A DNA stretch of 64,000 nt from Methylosinus trichosporium OB3b (GTDB taxonomy: Bacteria; Pseudomonadota; Alphaproteobacteria; Rhizobiales; Beijerinckiaceae), in the NCBI RefSeq assembly GCF_002752655.1, contig NZ_CP023737.1, forward strand, positions 2,318,001 to 2,382,000. The letters are read 5' to 3'. The notes under the pieces are model-generated. The model ran no database searches and had not been told where the DNA came from. It saw nothing but the letters and a program-made list of their open reading frames with translations. Position numbers and translations under genes: made by a program. Of the stretch, positions 1 to 12,342 are shown piece after piece (the stretch's first letter is position 1; each line of letters starts with the position of its first letter).

Positions 1-283
1 TCGGCTCGTCTCCCCTCGCAGCCAGCCAGTCGACGAGATGGCGCTCGGGAAAATAGCCCTGCATGCGGCTATCGAAATCGACGAGTCGAGCGGACGGGCC
101 GATTTTCTTGGGACAGGCGAGATCGACTCGCGCGAAGGAGAGATTGGCCAGAAAGACGCGCTTGCCCTGATGTTGGAGCGCGACATAGAGGGGCAGCCCG
201 CTGACGATGTCGAAACCGCCCCCGCAACCGGCGATCAGCACTCGCCGTGACGTTTCCAGCTCACGAAAAAAAGGAATTCGCAT
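1..283 (-). CDS. DUF1152 domain protein, 5' part (cut by window edge)
   Basis: Reading the minus strand from ATG at 283 gives about 94 residues that run off the left edge without a stop. The N-terminus reads MRIPFFRELETSRRVLIAG and continues with CGGGFDIVSGLPLYVALQ. This matches the start of DUF1152 proteins: a short 'PFF..L' lead, then a nucleotide-fold-like glycine-rich loop (GCGGGFD) and GLPLY. The family has no settled biochemical role, so no function is assigned. The gene faces away from rimP. Family recognition is by memory of the motif only, and the C-terminal part cannot be seen. Confidence 0.7.
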   Translation of the reverse strand, partial: MRIPFFRELETSRRVLIAGCGGGFDIVSGLPLYVALQHQGKRVFLANLSFARVDLACPKKIGPSARLVDFDSRMQGYFPERHLVDWLAARGDEP

Positions 284-575
284 CAATTCATCTCACTCGA
301 CCGAAAACCTATTCTCTTTCGATCGATCCGGCAATCATCATCAGAAGACGGCCGCCGAAGGCGCTTTTTCGGCCCGTTGTCGAGTCTGAGGCGGCTCTCT
401 GCCGACGATCGTTCCTAGGCGGCCACGGCCGACCGATTCTGCCGCCGGCCCACGGGGCGGCGCTCGGGTCGAGGTCGGACGGAGGCGCGGCGCCCGGCTC
501 GGCGACAGCTCGCCAGGCGACCTCGGAGCCTTCGCCGCGCTGGTCGAGCAAAAGCGTCGCTGGCGCAGCTTTTCC
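284..575. other. Intergenic region, no gene seen
   Basis: This is the gap between the divergent DUF1152 gene and the promoter of the rimP operon. Open frames crossing it on both strands lack a recognisable protein, and one long minus-strand frame is only the shadow of rimP-infB. The first 80 bases upstream of the DUF1152 start are AT-richer and may hold its promoter, but I see no clear -35/-10 pair. Confidence 0.5.
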
Positions 576-605
576 TTGCATTCGGCCGCCCTTCGAGTCT
601 ATAAA
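576..605 (+). promoter_or_regulatory. Candidate sigma70 promoter of the rimP operon
   Basis: A -35 like hexamer TTGCAT (576-581) and a -10 like hexamer TATAAA (600-605) are separated by 18 bases. Transcription would begin near 612, about 107 bases before the rimP ATG. The leader then holds a perfect 8-bp inverted repeat (627-644) and a terminator-like hairpin (652-684). The call is by motif only. Confidence 0.5.
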
Positions 606-651
606 GCCGCAGTTTCCATCTCATAACGATCACGCTCGTGATCGCTGCTTG

Positions 652-684
652 AGAGTGGGGCCCGGCCGGGACCCCGCTCTTTTT
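652..684 (+). terminator. Leader terminator (possible attenuator) before rimP
   Basis: The arms AGAG-T-GGGG (652-660) and CCCC-G-CTCT (672-680) pair around a GC-rich loop and run into TTTT (681-684), the form of an intrinsic terminator. It ends 34 bases before the rimP start and about 70 bases after the candidate transcription start, so it lies inside the rimP leader rather than at the end of a visible gene. A second hairpin (arms 627-634 and 637-644) precedes it. It could act as an attenuator or end a very short RNA. Confidence 0.6.
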
Positions 685-718
685 CGTTTGCGCCGGCCCC
701 GACGCTTCGAACCCGAGG

Positions 719-1483
719 ATGAGCCGCTTGGCAGAAACGCCCGCCGCCAGCGCCGACACCGCTCCGCTCGACGAGCCGCGCCTCTGCGGCGAGACCGGCG
801 TTGCGGCGCGCATCGCCCATATCGCCGAGCCCGTGCTGGCGCAGCTCGGCTATCGTCTGGTGCGGGCGCGCATTCTTTCGCAGAACGGCGTCATTCTGCA
901 GATCATGGCCGAACGACCCGACGGGACCATGACGATCGAGGATTGCGAGGCCGCGAGCCAGGCGCTCTCGCCCGAGCTCGACGTCGAGGATGCGATCGCC
1001 GACGCCTATCGGCTCGAATTGTCCTCGCCCGGCATCGATCGGCCGCTGGTGCGGGTCTCGGATTTTCGCCGCGCCATCGGCCAGGAGGCGAAAATAGAGC
1101 TGACGCTGCCGCTGGCGTCTGGCCGCAAGCGATTTCGAGGCGATATCATCGCCGTCGAGGGCGAGGGACGCGAGGCGGTGGCGACGCTCGAGCGCAAGGA
1201 TGCGCCGCCGGACGAAGAGAAGACGGTGCGCTTGCCTCTGCGCGACCTCGACGAGGCCAAGTTGATGCTGACCGAGGCGCTGATCCGTGAATCGCTGCGC
1301 GCCGGCAAGGCCGACGCGGAGCAAGACCAAGAGCAAGAGGAGGCCGGCGCGGCGCAGGAGCGTCCGCGCCGCGGTCCGGGCCGTTTCGCCGCCGCGGCGA
1401 AGCAAAAGGCCAAGCCGCTGGTTCCAGCCGGAATTCAGGCGGGGTTGAAAAAAGGAGGCGGGCCCGGTCGCACGCGCGTCTGA
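719..1483 (+). CDS. rimP: Ribosome maturation factor RimP
   Basis: A 254-residue cytoplasmic protein needed for assembly of the 30S ribosomal subunit. The core matches RimP: an N-terminal alpha/beta domain with the conserved stretch [12 protein letters not shown] around residues 99-110, then an SH3-like domain (residues about 115-185). The C-terminal 60 residues are a charged, low-complexity tail ([13 protein letters not shown], then K/R-rich) of a kind often seen in alphaproteobacteria. It is the first gene of the operon with nusA 39 bases downstream, the order known in most bacteria. The ATG at 719 gives a short Ala-rich lead before the domain; a later start cannot be excluded. Confidence 0.95.
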   Translation: MSRLAETPAASADTAPLDEPRLCGETGVAARIAHIAEPVLAQLGYRLVRARILSQNGVILQIMAERPDGTMTIEDCEAASQALSPELDVEDAIADAYRLELSSPGIDRPLVRVSDFRRAIGQEAKIELTLPLASGRKRFRGDIIAVEGEGREAVATLERKDAPPDEEKTVRLPLRDLDEAKLMLTEALIRESLRAGKADAEQDQEQEEAGAAQERPRRGPGRFAAAAKQKAKPLVPAGIQAGLKKGGGPGRTRV

Positions 1484-1522
1484 CGCGCCGCTCCGGAGCC
1501 GGCTCTTATTGAGGAGCGACAG

Positions 1523-3190
1523 ATGGCCGTCAGCGCCAACAGGTTGGAAATCCTGCAGATCGCCGATGCGGTCGCGCGCGAGAAATCGATCGACCGCCAG
1601 ATCGTCATCGCCTCCATGGAGGACGCGCTGCAAAAAGCGGCGCGCTCGCGCTATGGGCAGGAGACCGAGGTGCGCGCGGAGATCAATCCGAAGAGCGGCG
1701 AGGTGCGTTTCTCGCGCCTGCTGCTCGTCGTCGATCTCGTCGACAACGACGCGACGCAGATTTCCATCGAGGACGCGCGCAAGCGCAATCCGGCGGCGCA
1801 GGTCGGCGACTGGATCTCCGAGACGCTGCCGCCCTTCGACTTCGGCCGCATCGCCGCGCAATCGGCCAAGCAGATTATCGTGCAGAAGGTGCGCGAGGCC
1901 GAGCGCGACCGCCAATATGAGGAATTCAAGGACCGCATCGGCGAGATCGTCAACGGCGTCGTCAAGCGCGTCGAATATGGCAATGTGATCATCGATCTCG
2001 GCCGCGGCGAGGCGATCATCCGCCGCGACGAGATGATCCCGCGCGAGACCTTCCGCCCCGGCGACCGCGTGCGCGCCTATGTCTATGACGTGCGCCGCGA
2101 GCAGCGCGGGCCGCAGATCTTCCTCTCCCGCACGCATCCGCAATTCATGGCCAAGCTGTTCCGCCAGGAGGTGCCGGAGATCTACGACAATGTCATCGAG
2201 GTGAAGTCGGTCGCCCGCGACCCCGGCTCGCGCGCCAAGATCGCCGTCATCTCGCGCGATTCCTCGATCGATCCGGTCGGCGCCTGCGTCGGCATGCGCG
2301 GCTCGCGCGTGCAGGCGGTCGTCGGCGAGCTGCAGGGCGAGCGCATCGACATCATTCCCTGGTCGGCGGACGCCGCGACCTTCATCGTCAATGCGCTGCA
2401 GCCGGCCGAGGTCGTCAAGGTGGTGCTCGACGAGGACACGGCGCGCATCGAGGTGGTGGTGCCGGACGATCAATTGTCGCTCGCCATCGGACGGCGCGGC
2501 CAGAATGTCCGCCTCGCCTCGCAGCTCACCGGCTGGGACATCGACATTCTGACCGAGGCCGAGGAATCGGAGCGCCGTCAGCGCGAGTTCATCGAGCGGA
2601 CCAAAGTGTTCATGAACGCCATCGACGTGGATGAGGTGGTCGGACGCCTGCTCGCCTCCGAAGGCTTCACCTCGGTCGAGGATCTCGCCTTCGTGGATCT
2701 CGCCGAGCTGGCGACGATCGAGGGCTTCGACGAGGACACGGCCGCCGAGATTCAGAATCGCGCGCGTAACTATCTGGAAAGGGTCGAGGCCGAGAACGAG
2801 GCCCGCCGCAAGGAGCTCGGCGTGCTCGACGAGTTGAAGGAGATCGATGGGATCACCACCGCCATCATGGTCAAGCTCGGCGAGAACGATGTGAAGTCGA
2901 TCGAGGATCTCGCGGGCTGCGTGCCCGACGACCTCGTCGGCTGGACCGAGAAGAAGAATGGCGAGACCATCAAGCAGACGGGCTTCCTGGACGGCGTCGA
3001 CATTTCGCGCGAGGAGGCCGAGGCGATGATCATGGCCGCGCGCGTGCGCGCCGGCTGGATCGAGGCGCCGGCGCCCGCCGAGGAGAGCGGGGAAGAGGCG
3101 GAGCAAGCGACCGAAGGCGAGGTCGAAGGAACCGCCGAAGCAGCGGTCGAGGAGACGCCGGCGCAAGCGGCCGACGGCGCGGCGGAATAG
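1523..3190 (+). CDS. nusA: Transcription termination/antitermination factor NusA
   Basis: A 555-residue RNA polymerase-binding factor that controls pausing, termination and antitermination. Domains in order: N-terminal RNAP-binding domain (about 1-130), S1 domain (about 137-200, [20 protein letters not shown]), KH1 and KH2 (about 230-345, with [17 protein letters not shown] and [15 protein letters not shown]), then two acidic-repeat helical units (about 365-510). The last 40 residues are a Glu/Ala-rich acidic tail. A Shine-Dalgarno GAGGAG lies 8 bases before the ATG. NusA represses its own operon in E. coli by termination in the leader; the hairpin before rimP here invites the same idea, but that is inference. 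Confidence 0.97.
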   Translation: MAVSANRLEILQIADAVAREKSIDRQIVIASMEDALQKAARSRYGQETEVRAEINPKSGEVRFSRLLLVVDLVDNDATQISIEDARKRNPAAQVGDWISETLPPFDFGRIAAQSAKQIIVQKVREAERDRQYEEFKDRIGEIVNGVVKRVEYGNVIIDLGRGEAIIRRDEMIPRETFRPGDRVRAYVYDVRREQRGPQIFLSRTHPQFMAKLFRQEVPEIYDNVIEVKSVARDPGSRAKIAVISRDSSIDPVGACVGMRGSRVQAVVGELQGERIDIIPWSADAATFIVNALQPAEVVKVVLDEDTARIEVVVPDDQLSLAIGRRGQNVRLASQLTGWDIDILTEAEESERRQREFIERTKVFMNAIDVDEVVGRLLASEGFTSVEDLAFVDLAELATIEGFDEDTAAEIQNRARNYLERVEAENEARRKELGVLDELKEIDGITTAIMVKLGENDVKSIEDLAGCVPDDLVGWTEKKNGETIKQTGFLDGVDISREEAEAMIMAARVRAGWIEAPAPAEESGEEAEQATEGEVEGTAEAAVEETPAQAADGAAE

Positions 3191-3211
3191 CGGAATAGGA
3201 GCGGGGTCCAG

Positions 3212-3920
3212 GTGAGAGACGCAGAGGCGAGCGAGCGGATGTGCATCGTGACGCGACGGCGCGACGCGCCGGAGGCGATGATCCGCTTCGTGCGCGCGCC
3301 GGACGGCGTTCTCACGCCGGACATAAGGGCGCGCCTGCCGGGCCGCGGAGCCTGGGTGACGGGACGCTCCGATCTCGTCGCCGAGGCTCTGAAGAAGCGC
3401 GCTTTCGCCCGTCAGTTGAAGGCCGAGATCTCCGTCTCGCCGACGCTGCCGCAGGATGTGGACCGTCTGCTCGAGACCGATTGCCTGCAGTCGCTGGCTC
3501 TCGCCAACAAGGCCGGCGCGGTGACGACGGGTTTCGGCAAGGTCTGCGACGCGCTCGAGAAAGGCGCTGTGGCCGCGGTGCTCGAGGCGCGCGACGGCTC
3601 GTCGGAGGGCAGGCGCAAGCTCGCGCAAGCGGCGCGTCGCGCGGCCTCCGCCGCAGGAGGAGCGGCCGAGCCGCCCGCGACGATCGCTCTCTTCGATTCG
3701 TCGCAATTGGGTTTGGCTTTGGGCCGCACAAATGTGATACATGCAGCCCTCGCGCCGGGCGGACCGACGCAGGCCTTTTTGACGCGCTGCCGCCGTCTCT
3801 CCGCCTATCGAGGCGAAAACGCTCGGAATCAAGCGGAAGAGAGCGGCGACGATCACGCGAACACCGTCGGCCCGACGGCCGACGCCAACGAACCGGCGCA
3901 GCCCGAGGATCGGAAACTGG

Positions 3921-3928
<8 letters not shown>
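3212..3928 (+). CDS. YlxR (DUF448)-YlxQ (L7Ae-like) fusion RNA-binding protein
   Basis: A 238-residue protein between nusA and infB. Residues about 8-90 match YlxR/DUF448 (RMCIVTRR, then a stretch ending in GRGAWV), a small RNA-binding fold; the Bacillus YlxR is reported to bind RNase P RNA. Residues about 92-170 ([20 protein letters not shown], then [12 protein letters not shown]) look like the L7Ae/L30e fold of YlxQ, which is a separate gene next to ylxR in Firmicutes. Here both are one chain, as in other alphaproteobacteria. The GTG at 3212 is preceded by AGGAG at about 10 bases; an ATG at 3239 is the alternative. It overlaps infB by 8 bases. Confidence 0.88.
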
Positions 3929-6617
<2,689 letters not shown>

Positions 6618-6648
6618 GGGCCGAAGCTGCGAGCCTTCTGAGGAGCGA

Positions 6649-7146
6649 ATGATGAGCCGATCGTTCCCGTTCAATGCGGAAGAGGTCGTCGAGCTGATCG
6701 CGGCTCTGCCTCGCGCCGCCTCGGATTTGATGAAGCTGTCTCGCGAGCTTCAGAGTTGGCGAGACAGAATCGACTCGGCGGCTCATGAGCAAGACGACGA
6801 TTCGATCGCGAGTGGACGGCGGCTGAAAGCAGACGCGGTTTCGACGAGAATCCTTTCCGCGGAAGGTGGAGGAGGTTTCTCGAGAACGCTCTCGCCATCG
6901 AAGAGGGTCGTGGGCGAGCCGGGCTTTTTGACAGAAGCGTCTTACGGCGATACGTCGATCGGAGATCCGAGTCTTGCTATGGAGGCGGCTCTCGCGTCAT
7001 TGGAGCGTAGCGCCGAAATGATGCGAGAGATTGTCGAAGAGACTCGTCATGACCGTCTCGAATTCGAGATACGACGGCGGCAAATCGACCGCACGCTGAC
7101 GCGAATCGACAACATCTTCGATAGTCGGCTCGGGCTATCGCAATGA
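6649..7146 (+). CDS. Unknown protein between infB and rbfA (165 aa)
   Basis: Not recognised. It begins 31 bases after infB with AGGAG just upstream; two tandem ATGs (6649, 6652) are possible and the second has the better spacing. The product is hydrophilic and mostly helical: a leucine-rich helix at residues 10-40 (VVELIAALPRAASDLMKL), a Gly/Ser-rich middle (70-105), and a long charged helix at the C-terminus (about 115-160) likely to be a coiled coil. There is no signal peptide or membrane segment. Its codon use is less GC-biased than infB or rbfA. The stop overlaps the next gene's start (ATGA), so the pair is probably translationally coupled and the products may interact. Confidence 0.75.
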   Translation: MMSRSFPFNAEEVVELIAALPRAASDLMKLSRELQSWRDRIDSAAHEQDDDSIASGRRLKADAVSTRILSAEGGGGFSRTLSPSKRVVGEPGFLTEASYGDTSIGDPSLAMEAALASLERSAEMMREIVEETRHDRLEFEIRRRQIDRTLTRIDNIFDSRLGLSQ

Positions 7147-7484
7147 CTGGCGAAAACGACACACGACACACGCCTCCACCAACGACAGAGCCCGAAACGA
7201 GCGGATGGAAATTGTCTTGGGGGCGCTTTCTAGAGTTTGGAAAAAACATCCTCGACCTGGAACGGTCGGTAGCGTCTCTGAAAGCCGAGAACAAAGAGCT
7301 TCGCAAAGATTTGCACGAGCTTCAACGCCAAGTGGATCGGATCGCGGGCAAGCTGGAAGGCGTTTCCGAGTTCGTCGCCGGAGCGATAGAGGACAAGATC
7401 GACGCGCGTGTGGAAAAGGCCGAAATTCGCGCGTTCGAACGGCTGCTCTCCATGATCCGTGGTTCGCAGCGCGAAATCGAATAG
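7143..7484 (+). CDS. Unknown coiled-coil protein between infB and rbfA (113 aa)
   Basis: Not recognised. A Pro/Thr-rich lead (about 1-20) is followed by a short tryptophan-containing segment ([16 protein letters not shown]) and a strong coiled coil at about 35-75 ([18 protein letters not shown], heptads of L/V). The C-terminal helix holds [20 protein letters not shown]. It is cytoplasmic by composition. The start overlaps the upstream stop by four bases, and rbfA begins 17 bases after its stop, so it sits squarely inside the infB-rbfA transcription unit. A link to ribosome assembly is only guilt by association. Confidence 0.75.
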   Translation: MTGENDTRHTPPPTTEPETSGWKLSWGRFLEFGKNILDLERSVASLKAENKELRKDLHELQRQVDRIAGKLEGVSEFVAGAIEDKIDARVEKAEIRAFERLLSMIRGSQREIE

Positions 7485-7500
7485 CCACCCCAAGAGCCAA

Positions 7501-7935
7501 ATGTCCAGAACCCATCACGCCCATGGGGCGGAGCCGTCGCAGCGCATGTTGCGCGTCGCCGAGCTCGTCCGCCATTCCCTCGCTCAGATGCTCTCGCGCG
7601 GCGAGATCGTCGATCCCGTGCTCGAGACGCATGTCGTCACCGTCTCGCGCGTGGCGATGAGCCCCGATTTGAAGCTCGCCACCGTCTATGTGATGCCGCT
7701 CGGCGGCAAGGACGGGGAGGAGGTGGTGCGCGCCTTCGAGCGGCACAAGAAATTCCTGCGCGGCGAGATCGCGCATCACGTCAATCTCAAATTCGCGCCC
7801 GAAGTGCGCTTCCGCATCGACGACAGTTTCGACAATGTCGCGCGCATCGACGCGCTGCTGAATTCCGAGCGCGTGCGCCGCGATTTGGAGCACCCCTCGG
7901 ATCAAGAAAAAGACGAGAACGGCGCCCGCCAATGA
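7501..7935 (+). CDS. rbfA: 30S ribosome-binding factor RbfA
   Basis: A 144-residue KH-fold protein that binds the 30S subunit and helps mature the 5' end of 16S rRNA. Conserved features are [17 protein letters not shown] near the N-terminus, [19 protein letters not shown] in the centre, and the RbfA ending [20 protein letters not shown] with the Asp-rich motif. The start at 7501 is chosen because the frame upstream codes for the tail of the previous gene's reading region and is not conserved. The last four bases overlap truB (ATGA). Confidence 0.95.
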   Translation: MSRTHHAHGAEPSQRMLRVAELVRHSLAQMLSRGEIVDPVLETHVVTVSRVAMSPDLKLATVYVMPLGGKDGEEVVRAFERHKKFLRGEIAHHVNLKFAPEVRFRIDDSFDNVARIDALLNSERVRRDLEHPSDQEKDENGARQ

Positions 7936-8831
7936 ATGAGAGAAGATCGACCCGCACCGTCGTCGACGGCTGGGTGGTGCTCGACAAGCCCGTCGGCATG
8001 ACCTCGACGCATGCGGTCTCGCGCTTGAAGCGCATCTACAATGGCAAGAAGGCCGGACACGCCGGCACGCTCGACCCGCTCGCCTCCGGCATATTGCCGG
8101 TCGCCTTCGGCGAGGCGACCAAGACCGTGCCCTTCGTGCAGGACGGCGAGAAGGCCTATTCCTTCACCGTGCGCTGGGGCATAGAGACCGACACGGACGA
8201 CGCCGACGGCAAGGCCACGCGCGAGAGCGAGGCGCGTCCGACGATCGCCGACATCGAGGCGCTGCTGCCGCGCTTCACCGGCGACATTCTGCAGATTCCG
8301 CCGCAATATTCGGCGATCAAGATCGCCGGCGAGCGCGCCTATGATCTCGCCCGCGACGGCGAGACCGTGGAGCTGAAGCCGCGCCCCGTCACCATCCATC
8401 GGCTCACCCTCGTCGACGCGAATGCGGATGAGGCCAAGCTCGTGATGGAATGCGGCAAGGGCGCCTATGTGCGCTCGATCGCGCGCGATCTCGGCCGGCT
8501 GATCGGCTGCTTCGGCCATGTGACGGCGCTGCGCCGCACGCGCGTCGGCCCCTTCTTCGAGGACGATTCCTACACGCTCGACGAGATCGAGGGCGGCGAG
8601 GCCGGCAATGCGCTGCTCTCCGTCGAGGCGGGGCTCACCGAGCTGCCCTGCGTGATCGTCGATCGCGACGCGGCGGCGCGGCTGCGCCGAGGCGGCTCGT
8701 TGATCTTGCGCGGGCGCGACGCGCCGCATGACGGCATCGTCTATGCGGCCTGCGGCGGCGTGCCGGTCGCTTTCGGGCCGGTCGTGGAAGGCGCGCTCGA
8801 GCCGACGCGCGTGTTCAACCTGCCGTTTTGA
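7932..8831 (+). CDS. truB: tRNA pseudouridine(55) synthase TruB
   Basis: A 299-residue enzyme that converts U55 in the T-loop of tRNAs to pseudouridine. The catalytic aspartate is Asp48 in [16 protein letters not shown], preceded by the typical DKPVGMTST motif (18-26). The RNA-binding segments [12 protein letters not shown] and LRRTRVGPF are present, and the C-terminal domain is a short PUA-like region. It overlaps rbfA by four bases. rpsO, which often follows truB, is absent; a GrpB-family gene comes next. Confidence 0.96.
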   Translation: MNERRSTRTVVDGWVVLDKPVGMTSTHAVSRLKRIYNGKKAGHAGTLDPLASGILPVAFGEATKTVPFVQDGEKAYSFTVRWGIETDTDDADGKATRESEARPTIADIEALLPRFTGDILQIPPQYSAIKIAGERAYDLARDGETVELKPRPVTIHRLTLVDANADEAKLVMECGKGAYVRSIARDLGRLIGCFGHVTALRRTRVGPFFEDDSYTLDEIEGGEAGNALLSVEAGLTELPCVIVDRDAAARLRRGGSLILRGRDAPHDGIVYAACGGVPVAFGPVVEGALEPTRVFNLPF

Positions 8832-8865
8832 GCTAGAGTCGGGCATTGCTTCGCCGGAGAGCCTC

Positions 8866-9414
8866 ATGCCGCCGCCGATCCCCGTGGTCCTCGCCGACTA
8901 TGATCCCGCCTGGCCGGCGATCGCGGCCGGCTTGGCGGCGCGCCTCGAGGTTCTCGGCTCGGTTCTGGCGACGCTCCATCATATCGGCTCGACCTCGGTC
9001 CCGGGGCTCGTCGCCAAGCCGATCATCGATCTCATGCCGGTCGTGACCGATGTCGACGCGCTCGACCAGCTCCGTTCCCGCGTGGAGAGCCTCGGCTTCG
9101 AATGGCATGGCGAGCTGGGCATTGCGGGCCGACGCTATTGCACGCTCGACGACATCGGCCACCGCCGCGCGCAGCTGCATTTCTTCGCAGCGGGGGCGCC
9201 GAATGTGGAGCGCCATCTCGCTTTCCGCGACTATCTGCGCGCGCATCCCGAAGCGGCTCGCGACTATGCGCGCGAGAAGCGCCGCGCGCGCGATCTGCAC
9301 CCGAACGATTCGCACGCTTATGGAGACGAGAAAGCCGCCTGGATCGAGGAAGCGGAAAAACGGGCGCTGCTGTGGGTGAGCGAAGGGCGACCCTCGCATC
9401 GCCTCGCGAGCTGA
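8866..9414 (+). CDS. GrpB family protein (nucleotidyltransferase-like fold)
   Basis: A 182-residue protein of the GrpB/UPF0157 family. The signature is seen in VVLADYDPAWPAIAAG near the N-terminus, HHIGSTSVPGLVAKPIIDLM (about 44-63) and the end LHPNDSHAYGDEKAAWIEEA. The GSTSVPGL...DL arrangement resembles the active site of nucleotidyltransferases, but the family's substrate is not established. The start at 8866 follows GGAG at suitable spacing. It lies 34 bases after truB and 22 bases before murI on the same strand. Confidence 0.85.
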   Translation: MPPPIPVVLADYDPAWPAIAAGLAARLEVLGSVLATLHHIGSTSVPGLVAKPIIDLMPVVTDVDALDQLRSRVESLGFEWHGELGIAGRRYCTLDDIGHRRAQLHFFAAGAPNVERHLAFRDYLRAHPEAARDYAREKRRARDLHPNDSHAYGDEKAAWIEEAEKRALLWVSEGRPSHRLAS

Positions 9415-9436
9415 AGCACATCGGAGCCGGCCGCCC

Positions 9437-10279
9437 ATGTCTTCCGCGCCAACAATCTCTTCCGCGCCAAAAATCCTCGTGTTCGACTCCGGACTCGGCG
9501 GCCTCACCGTCTTTGTCGAGGTCGCCAAGCTGCGTCCGCATGCGACGCTTCTCTATTGCGCCGACGATGCGGGATTCCCCTATGGGCCGCTCTCCGAAGA
9601 GGCGCTGGTCGCGCGCGTGATGCTGGTGATGGAGAGCCTCGTCGCCGCTCATGCGCCCGATCTCGTGGTCATCGCCTGCAACACTGCCTCCACGCGCGTT
9701 CTGCCGCATCTGCGGGCGCGCTGGCCGAACCTTCCGTTTGTCGGCACTGTGCCGGCTGTGAAGCCCGCGGCCGAACGCTCGCGCTCGCGGCTCATCTCGG
9801 TGCTGGCGACCCCCGGCACGGTGACGCGCGATTATACGCGCGCGCTCATCGCCAGCTTTGCCGAGGGCTGCGAGGCGACTTTGGTGGGCTCGTCGCGTCT
9901 CGCCCCGATCGCCGAGGATTTTTTGCGCGGAGCCGCCGTATCGGAGGCGGAGATCGCGGCCGAGATCGCGCCTTGCTTCGTCCAGCGTCCCGACGGCGCG
10001 CGCACCGATGTGGTCGTGCTCGCCTGCACGCATTATCCGCTGCTGCTGGATTTTTTCCGTCGCCTCGCGCCCTGGCCGGTGGAATGGATCGATCCGGCGC
10101 CGGCCATCGCCCGCCAGGCGGACCGCCTGCTCCTGCAGCGGTTCGGCGCCGATCGGATCGGGTTTCGAGAGCCGCCTCGGGCGATCTTCACCAGCGGCGC
10201 CCGGCCGGTCCCGCCATTGGCCGCCGCTCTGTCGCGCCTCGGATTCGCGGCGTCGCCTCGAAACGCCCCACAAGGCTGA
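9437..10279 (+). CDS. murI: Glutamate racemase
   Basis: A 280-residue enzyme that interconverts L- and D-glutamate and supplies D-Glu for peptidoglycan. Both catalytic cysteines are visible: Cys81 in VVIACNTAST and Cys197 in VLACTHYPLL. The N-terminal FDSGLGGLTV motif and the FPYG segment are also typical. It fits the nearby dcw cluster, since MurD adds the D-Glu made here. It is followed by about 370 bases without a gene and then rnpB. Confidence 0.95.
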   Translation: MSSAPTISSAPKILVFDSGLGGLTVFVEVAKLRPHATLLYCADDAGFPYGPLSEEALVARVMLVMESLVAAHAPDLVVIACNTASTRVLPHLRARWPNLPFVGTVPAVKPAAERSRSRLISVLATPGTVTRDYTRALIASFAEGCEATLVGSSRLAPIAEDFLRGAAVSEAEIAAEIAPCFVQRPDGARTDVVVLACTHYPLLLDFFRRLAPWPVEWIDPAPAIARQADRLLLQRFGADRIGFREPPRAIFTSGARPVPPLAAALSRLGFAASPRNAPQG

Positions 10280-10648
10280 GGGCGAGACGCGCCGCGGAGG
10301 ACGCCGCCTCGCCCCCAATGCTCGAAAATCGCCGGAGGAACGCCCCTGCGTCGAGCCGCTTGGCGCCGTGGCCGGCGAGGACCCGTCCGAAGACGTGACG
10401 ATCTCACCCACCCTGGCTCAAAATCGGACCCTCGAAAATGGATGCGCGCCGAGCCCGGAACAGGCCTGCATTTGGATGAAGGCGAAGATTATCCGCCTCC
10501 TGCAGGAGCCGACGCGCATCACGAGCTTAACAGCTGAAAGTCTCATGAATCTCCGACGGAGCCGACGCCGGCAGAATATTCGGCGCCGCCGAACCGGCGA
10601 CGGCGCTCCCCCGACGCCGCGCCGGCCTGCCGCGCCCGCCCATTTTTC
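10280..10648. other. Intergenic region upstream of rnpB, no gene seen
   Basis: Several open frames cross this stretch on both strands, but none has a recognisable domain, a good start signal and plausible codon use together. I see no obvious terminator for murI and no repeat. The region ends at the rnpB promoter. Confidence 0.5.
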
Positions 10649-10677
10649 TTGACCTTCCGGGGCGCGACGCCTATCGC
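10649..10677 (+). promoter_or_regulatory. Promoter of rnpB
   Basis: TTGACC (10649-10654) and TATCGC (10672-10677) are separated by exactly 17 bases. The predicted transcription start, six to seven bases after the -10 hexamer, coincides with the first paired base of the RNase P RNA P1 stem (10684). That agreement makes the call strong. Confidence 0.75.
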
Positions 10678-10683
10678 TCGGAG

Positions 10684-11074
<391 letters not shown>

Positions 11075-11085
11075 GTTTCGGGGCA

Positions 11086-11126
11086 GTGGGCAGTCGGCCG
11101 GCGCGGCCCTGTCGCCGACCGCCCAC
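11086..11126 (+). terminator. Hairpin just after rnpB, possible terminator
   Basis: GTGGGC-A-GTCGGC (11086-11098) pairs with GCCGAC-C-GCCCAC (11114-11126), giving 12 paired bases with one mismatch. No T run follows, so it may end or protect the rnpB 3' end rather than act as a classical intrinsic terminator. Confidence 0.45.
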
Positions 11127-11325
11127 CCCGTCAACGCTCCCTTAACCCTGAGGACGTCTTAATGGCGCATCGGCGTCATGCCGCTATTTCGCTCGCAGCG
11201 CCGGTTTCGACGCCTCTCGGTTCTCCATGCTCTCCGTTCGTGCTCGATACGATGATGCTTCCCGACGCTCGGCGGGACCGTCCTTCGCGCGCCGGCGCCC
11301 GGCGCGCATGGCGCGGAGCGCCCTC

Positions 11326-12342
11326 ATGACCATGCCCCCGGAACAGCCCATGCGGCATATTCCCGTGCTGCTCGACGAGGCGATGGCGGCGCTCGGCCCC
11401 CGATCCGGCGGCGTCTATCTCGACGCCACTTTCGGGGCCGGCGGCTACACACGCGCCCTTCTGGCCCATGAGAATACCCGCGTGCTCGCGCTCGACCGCG
11501 ACCCGCGCGCGATTCGCGACGGCGCGGCGCTGGTCGCGGCCGCGGGTGGGCGCCTCACCCTCGTCGAGGCGCGCTTTTCGGAGCTGGCGCAGGTCGCCGG
11601 GCGGACCGGCCTCGCGCCGCTCGACGGAATCGTCGCCGACATCGGCGTCTCCTCCATGCAGTTCGACGAGGCCGAGCGCGGCTTCTCGTTCCGCAACGAC
11701 GGCCCGCTCGACATGCGCATGGAGGGCAGCGGCCGCAGCGCCGCCGATATCGTCGCCGAAGCGGAGGAGGAGGCGCTGGCCGACATCCTCTATCATTACG
11801 GCGAGGAGCGAGCGTCGCGGCGCATCGCCCGCGCCATCGTCCATGCGCGCCTGGAGCGGAAGATCGAGACGACGGGCGCGCTGGCGGCGATCATCGAGCG
11901 CGCGGCGCCGGGCCGGCCGGGCGAGATTCATCCGGCGACCAAGAGCTTTCAGGCTCTGCGCATCGCCGTCAATGACGAGCTCGGCGAGCTCGTCGCCGCG
12001 CTCGCCGGCGCCGAGCGCGCGCTGAAGCCGGGCGGAAAGCTCGTCATCGTCTCGTTCCATTCGCTCGAGGACCGCATCGTCAAGCAATTCCTCGCCGAGC
12101 GCTCGGGACGCGGCGAGACGCGCTCGCGGCGGCTGCCGGGCGAGCCGGTCCCGCCGCCGCCGACCTTCATCGTCGACGATTTCAAGCCTTTGGCGCCGTC
12201 CGAACGGGAGATCGCCGCAAATCCGCGCTCACGCTCGGCGCGGCTGCGCGTCGCGACGCGGACCGACGCGCCGCCGCGGCCGGTCGGCGACGCGCTCGCG
12301 CGCCTCGCGCGCCTGCCCGAACGCGTTCCGAGGAGACGCTGA
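11326..12342 (+). CDS. rsmH: 16S rRNA (cytosine1402-N4)-methyltransferase RsmH
   Basis: A 338-residue SAM-dependent methyltransferase that modifies C1402 of 16S rRNA and heads the dcw cluster. The start region reads [10 protein letters not shown], followed by the SAM motif [14 protein letters not shown]. The motifs [19 protein letters not shown] and the C-terminal [14 protein letters not shown] are diagnostic. The ATG at 11326 is used; an internal ATG six bases later is also possible. mraZ, which normally precedes it, is absent: rnpB is the upstream neighbour. The stop overlaps the ftsL start (TGATG). Confidence 0.96.
   Translation: MTMPPEQPMRHIPVLLDEAMAALGPRSGGVYLDATFGAGGYTRALLAHENTRVLALDRDPRAIRDGAALVAAAGGRLTLVEARFSELAQVAGRTGLAPLDGIVADIGVSSMQFDEAERGFSFRNDGPLDMRMEGSGRSAADIVAEAEEEALADILYHYGEERASRRIARAIVHARLERKIETTGALAAIIERAAPGRPGEIHPATKSFQALRIAVNDELGELVAALAGAERALKPGGKLVIVSFHSLEDRIVKQFLAERSGRGETRSRRLPGEPVPPPPTFIVDDFKPLAPSEREIAANPRSRSARLRVATRTDAPPRPVGDALARLARLPERVPRRR

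Noticed and set aside
247..1290. A 347-codon plus-strand frame starting before rimP
   Set aside because: It is a frame-shifted shadow of rimP with Arg-rich composition and no recognisable domain.
11144..11161. A CtrA box ahead of rsmH
   Set aside because: Two TTAA motifs occur, but they are 13 bases apart rather than seven.
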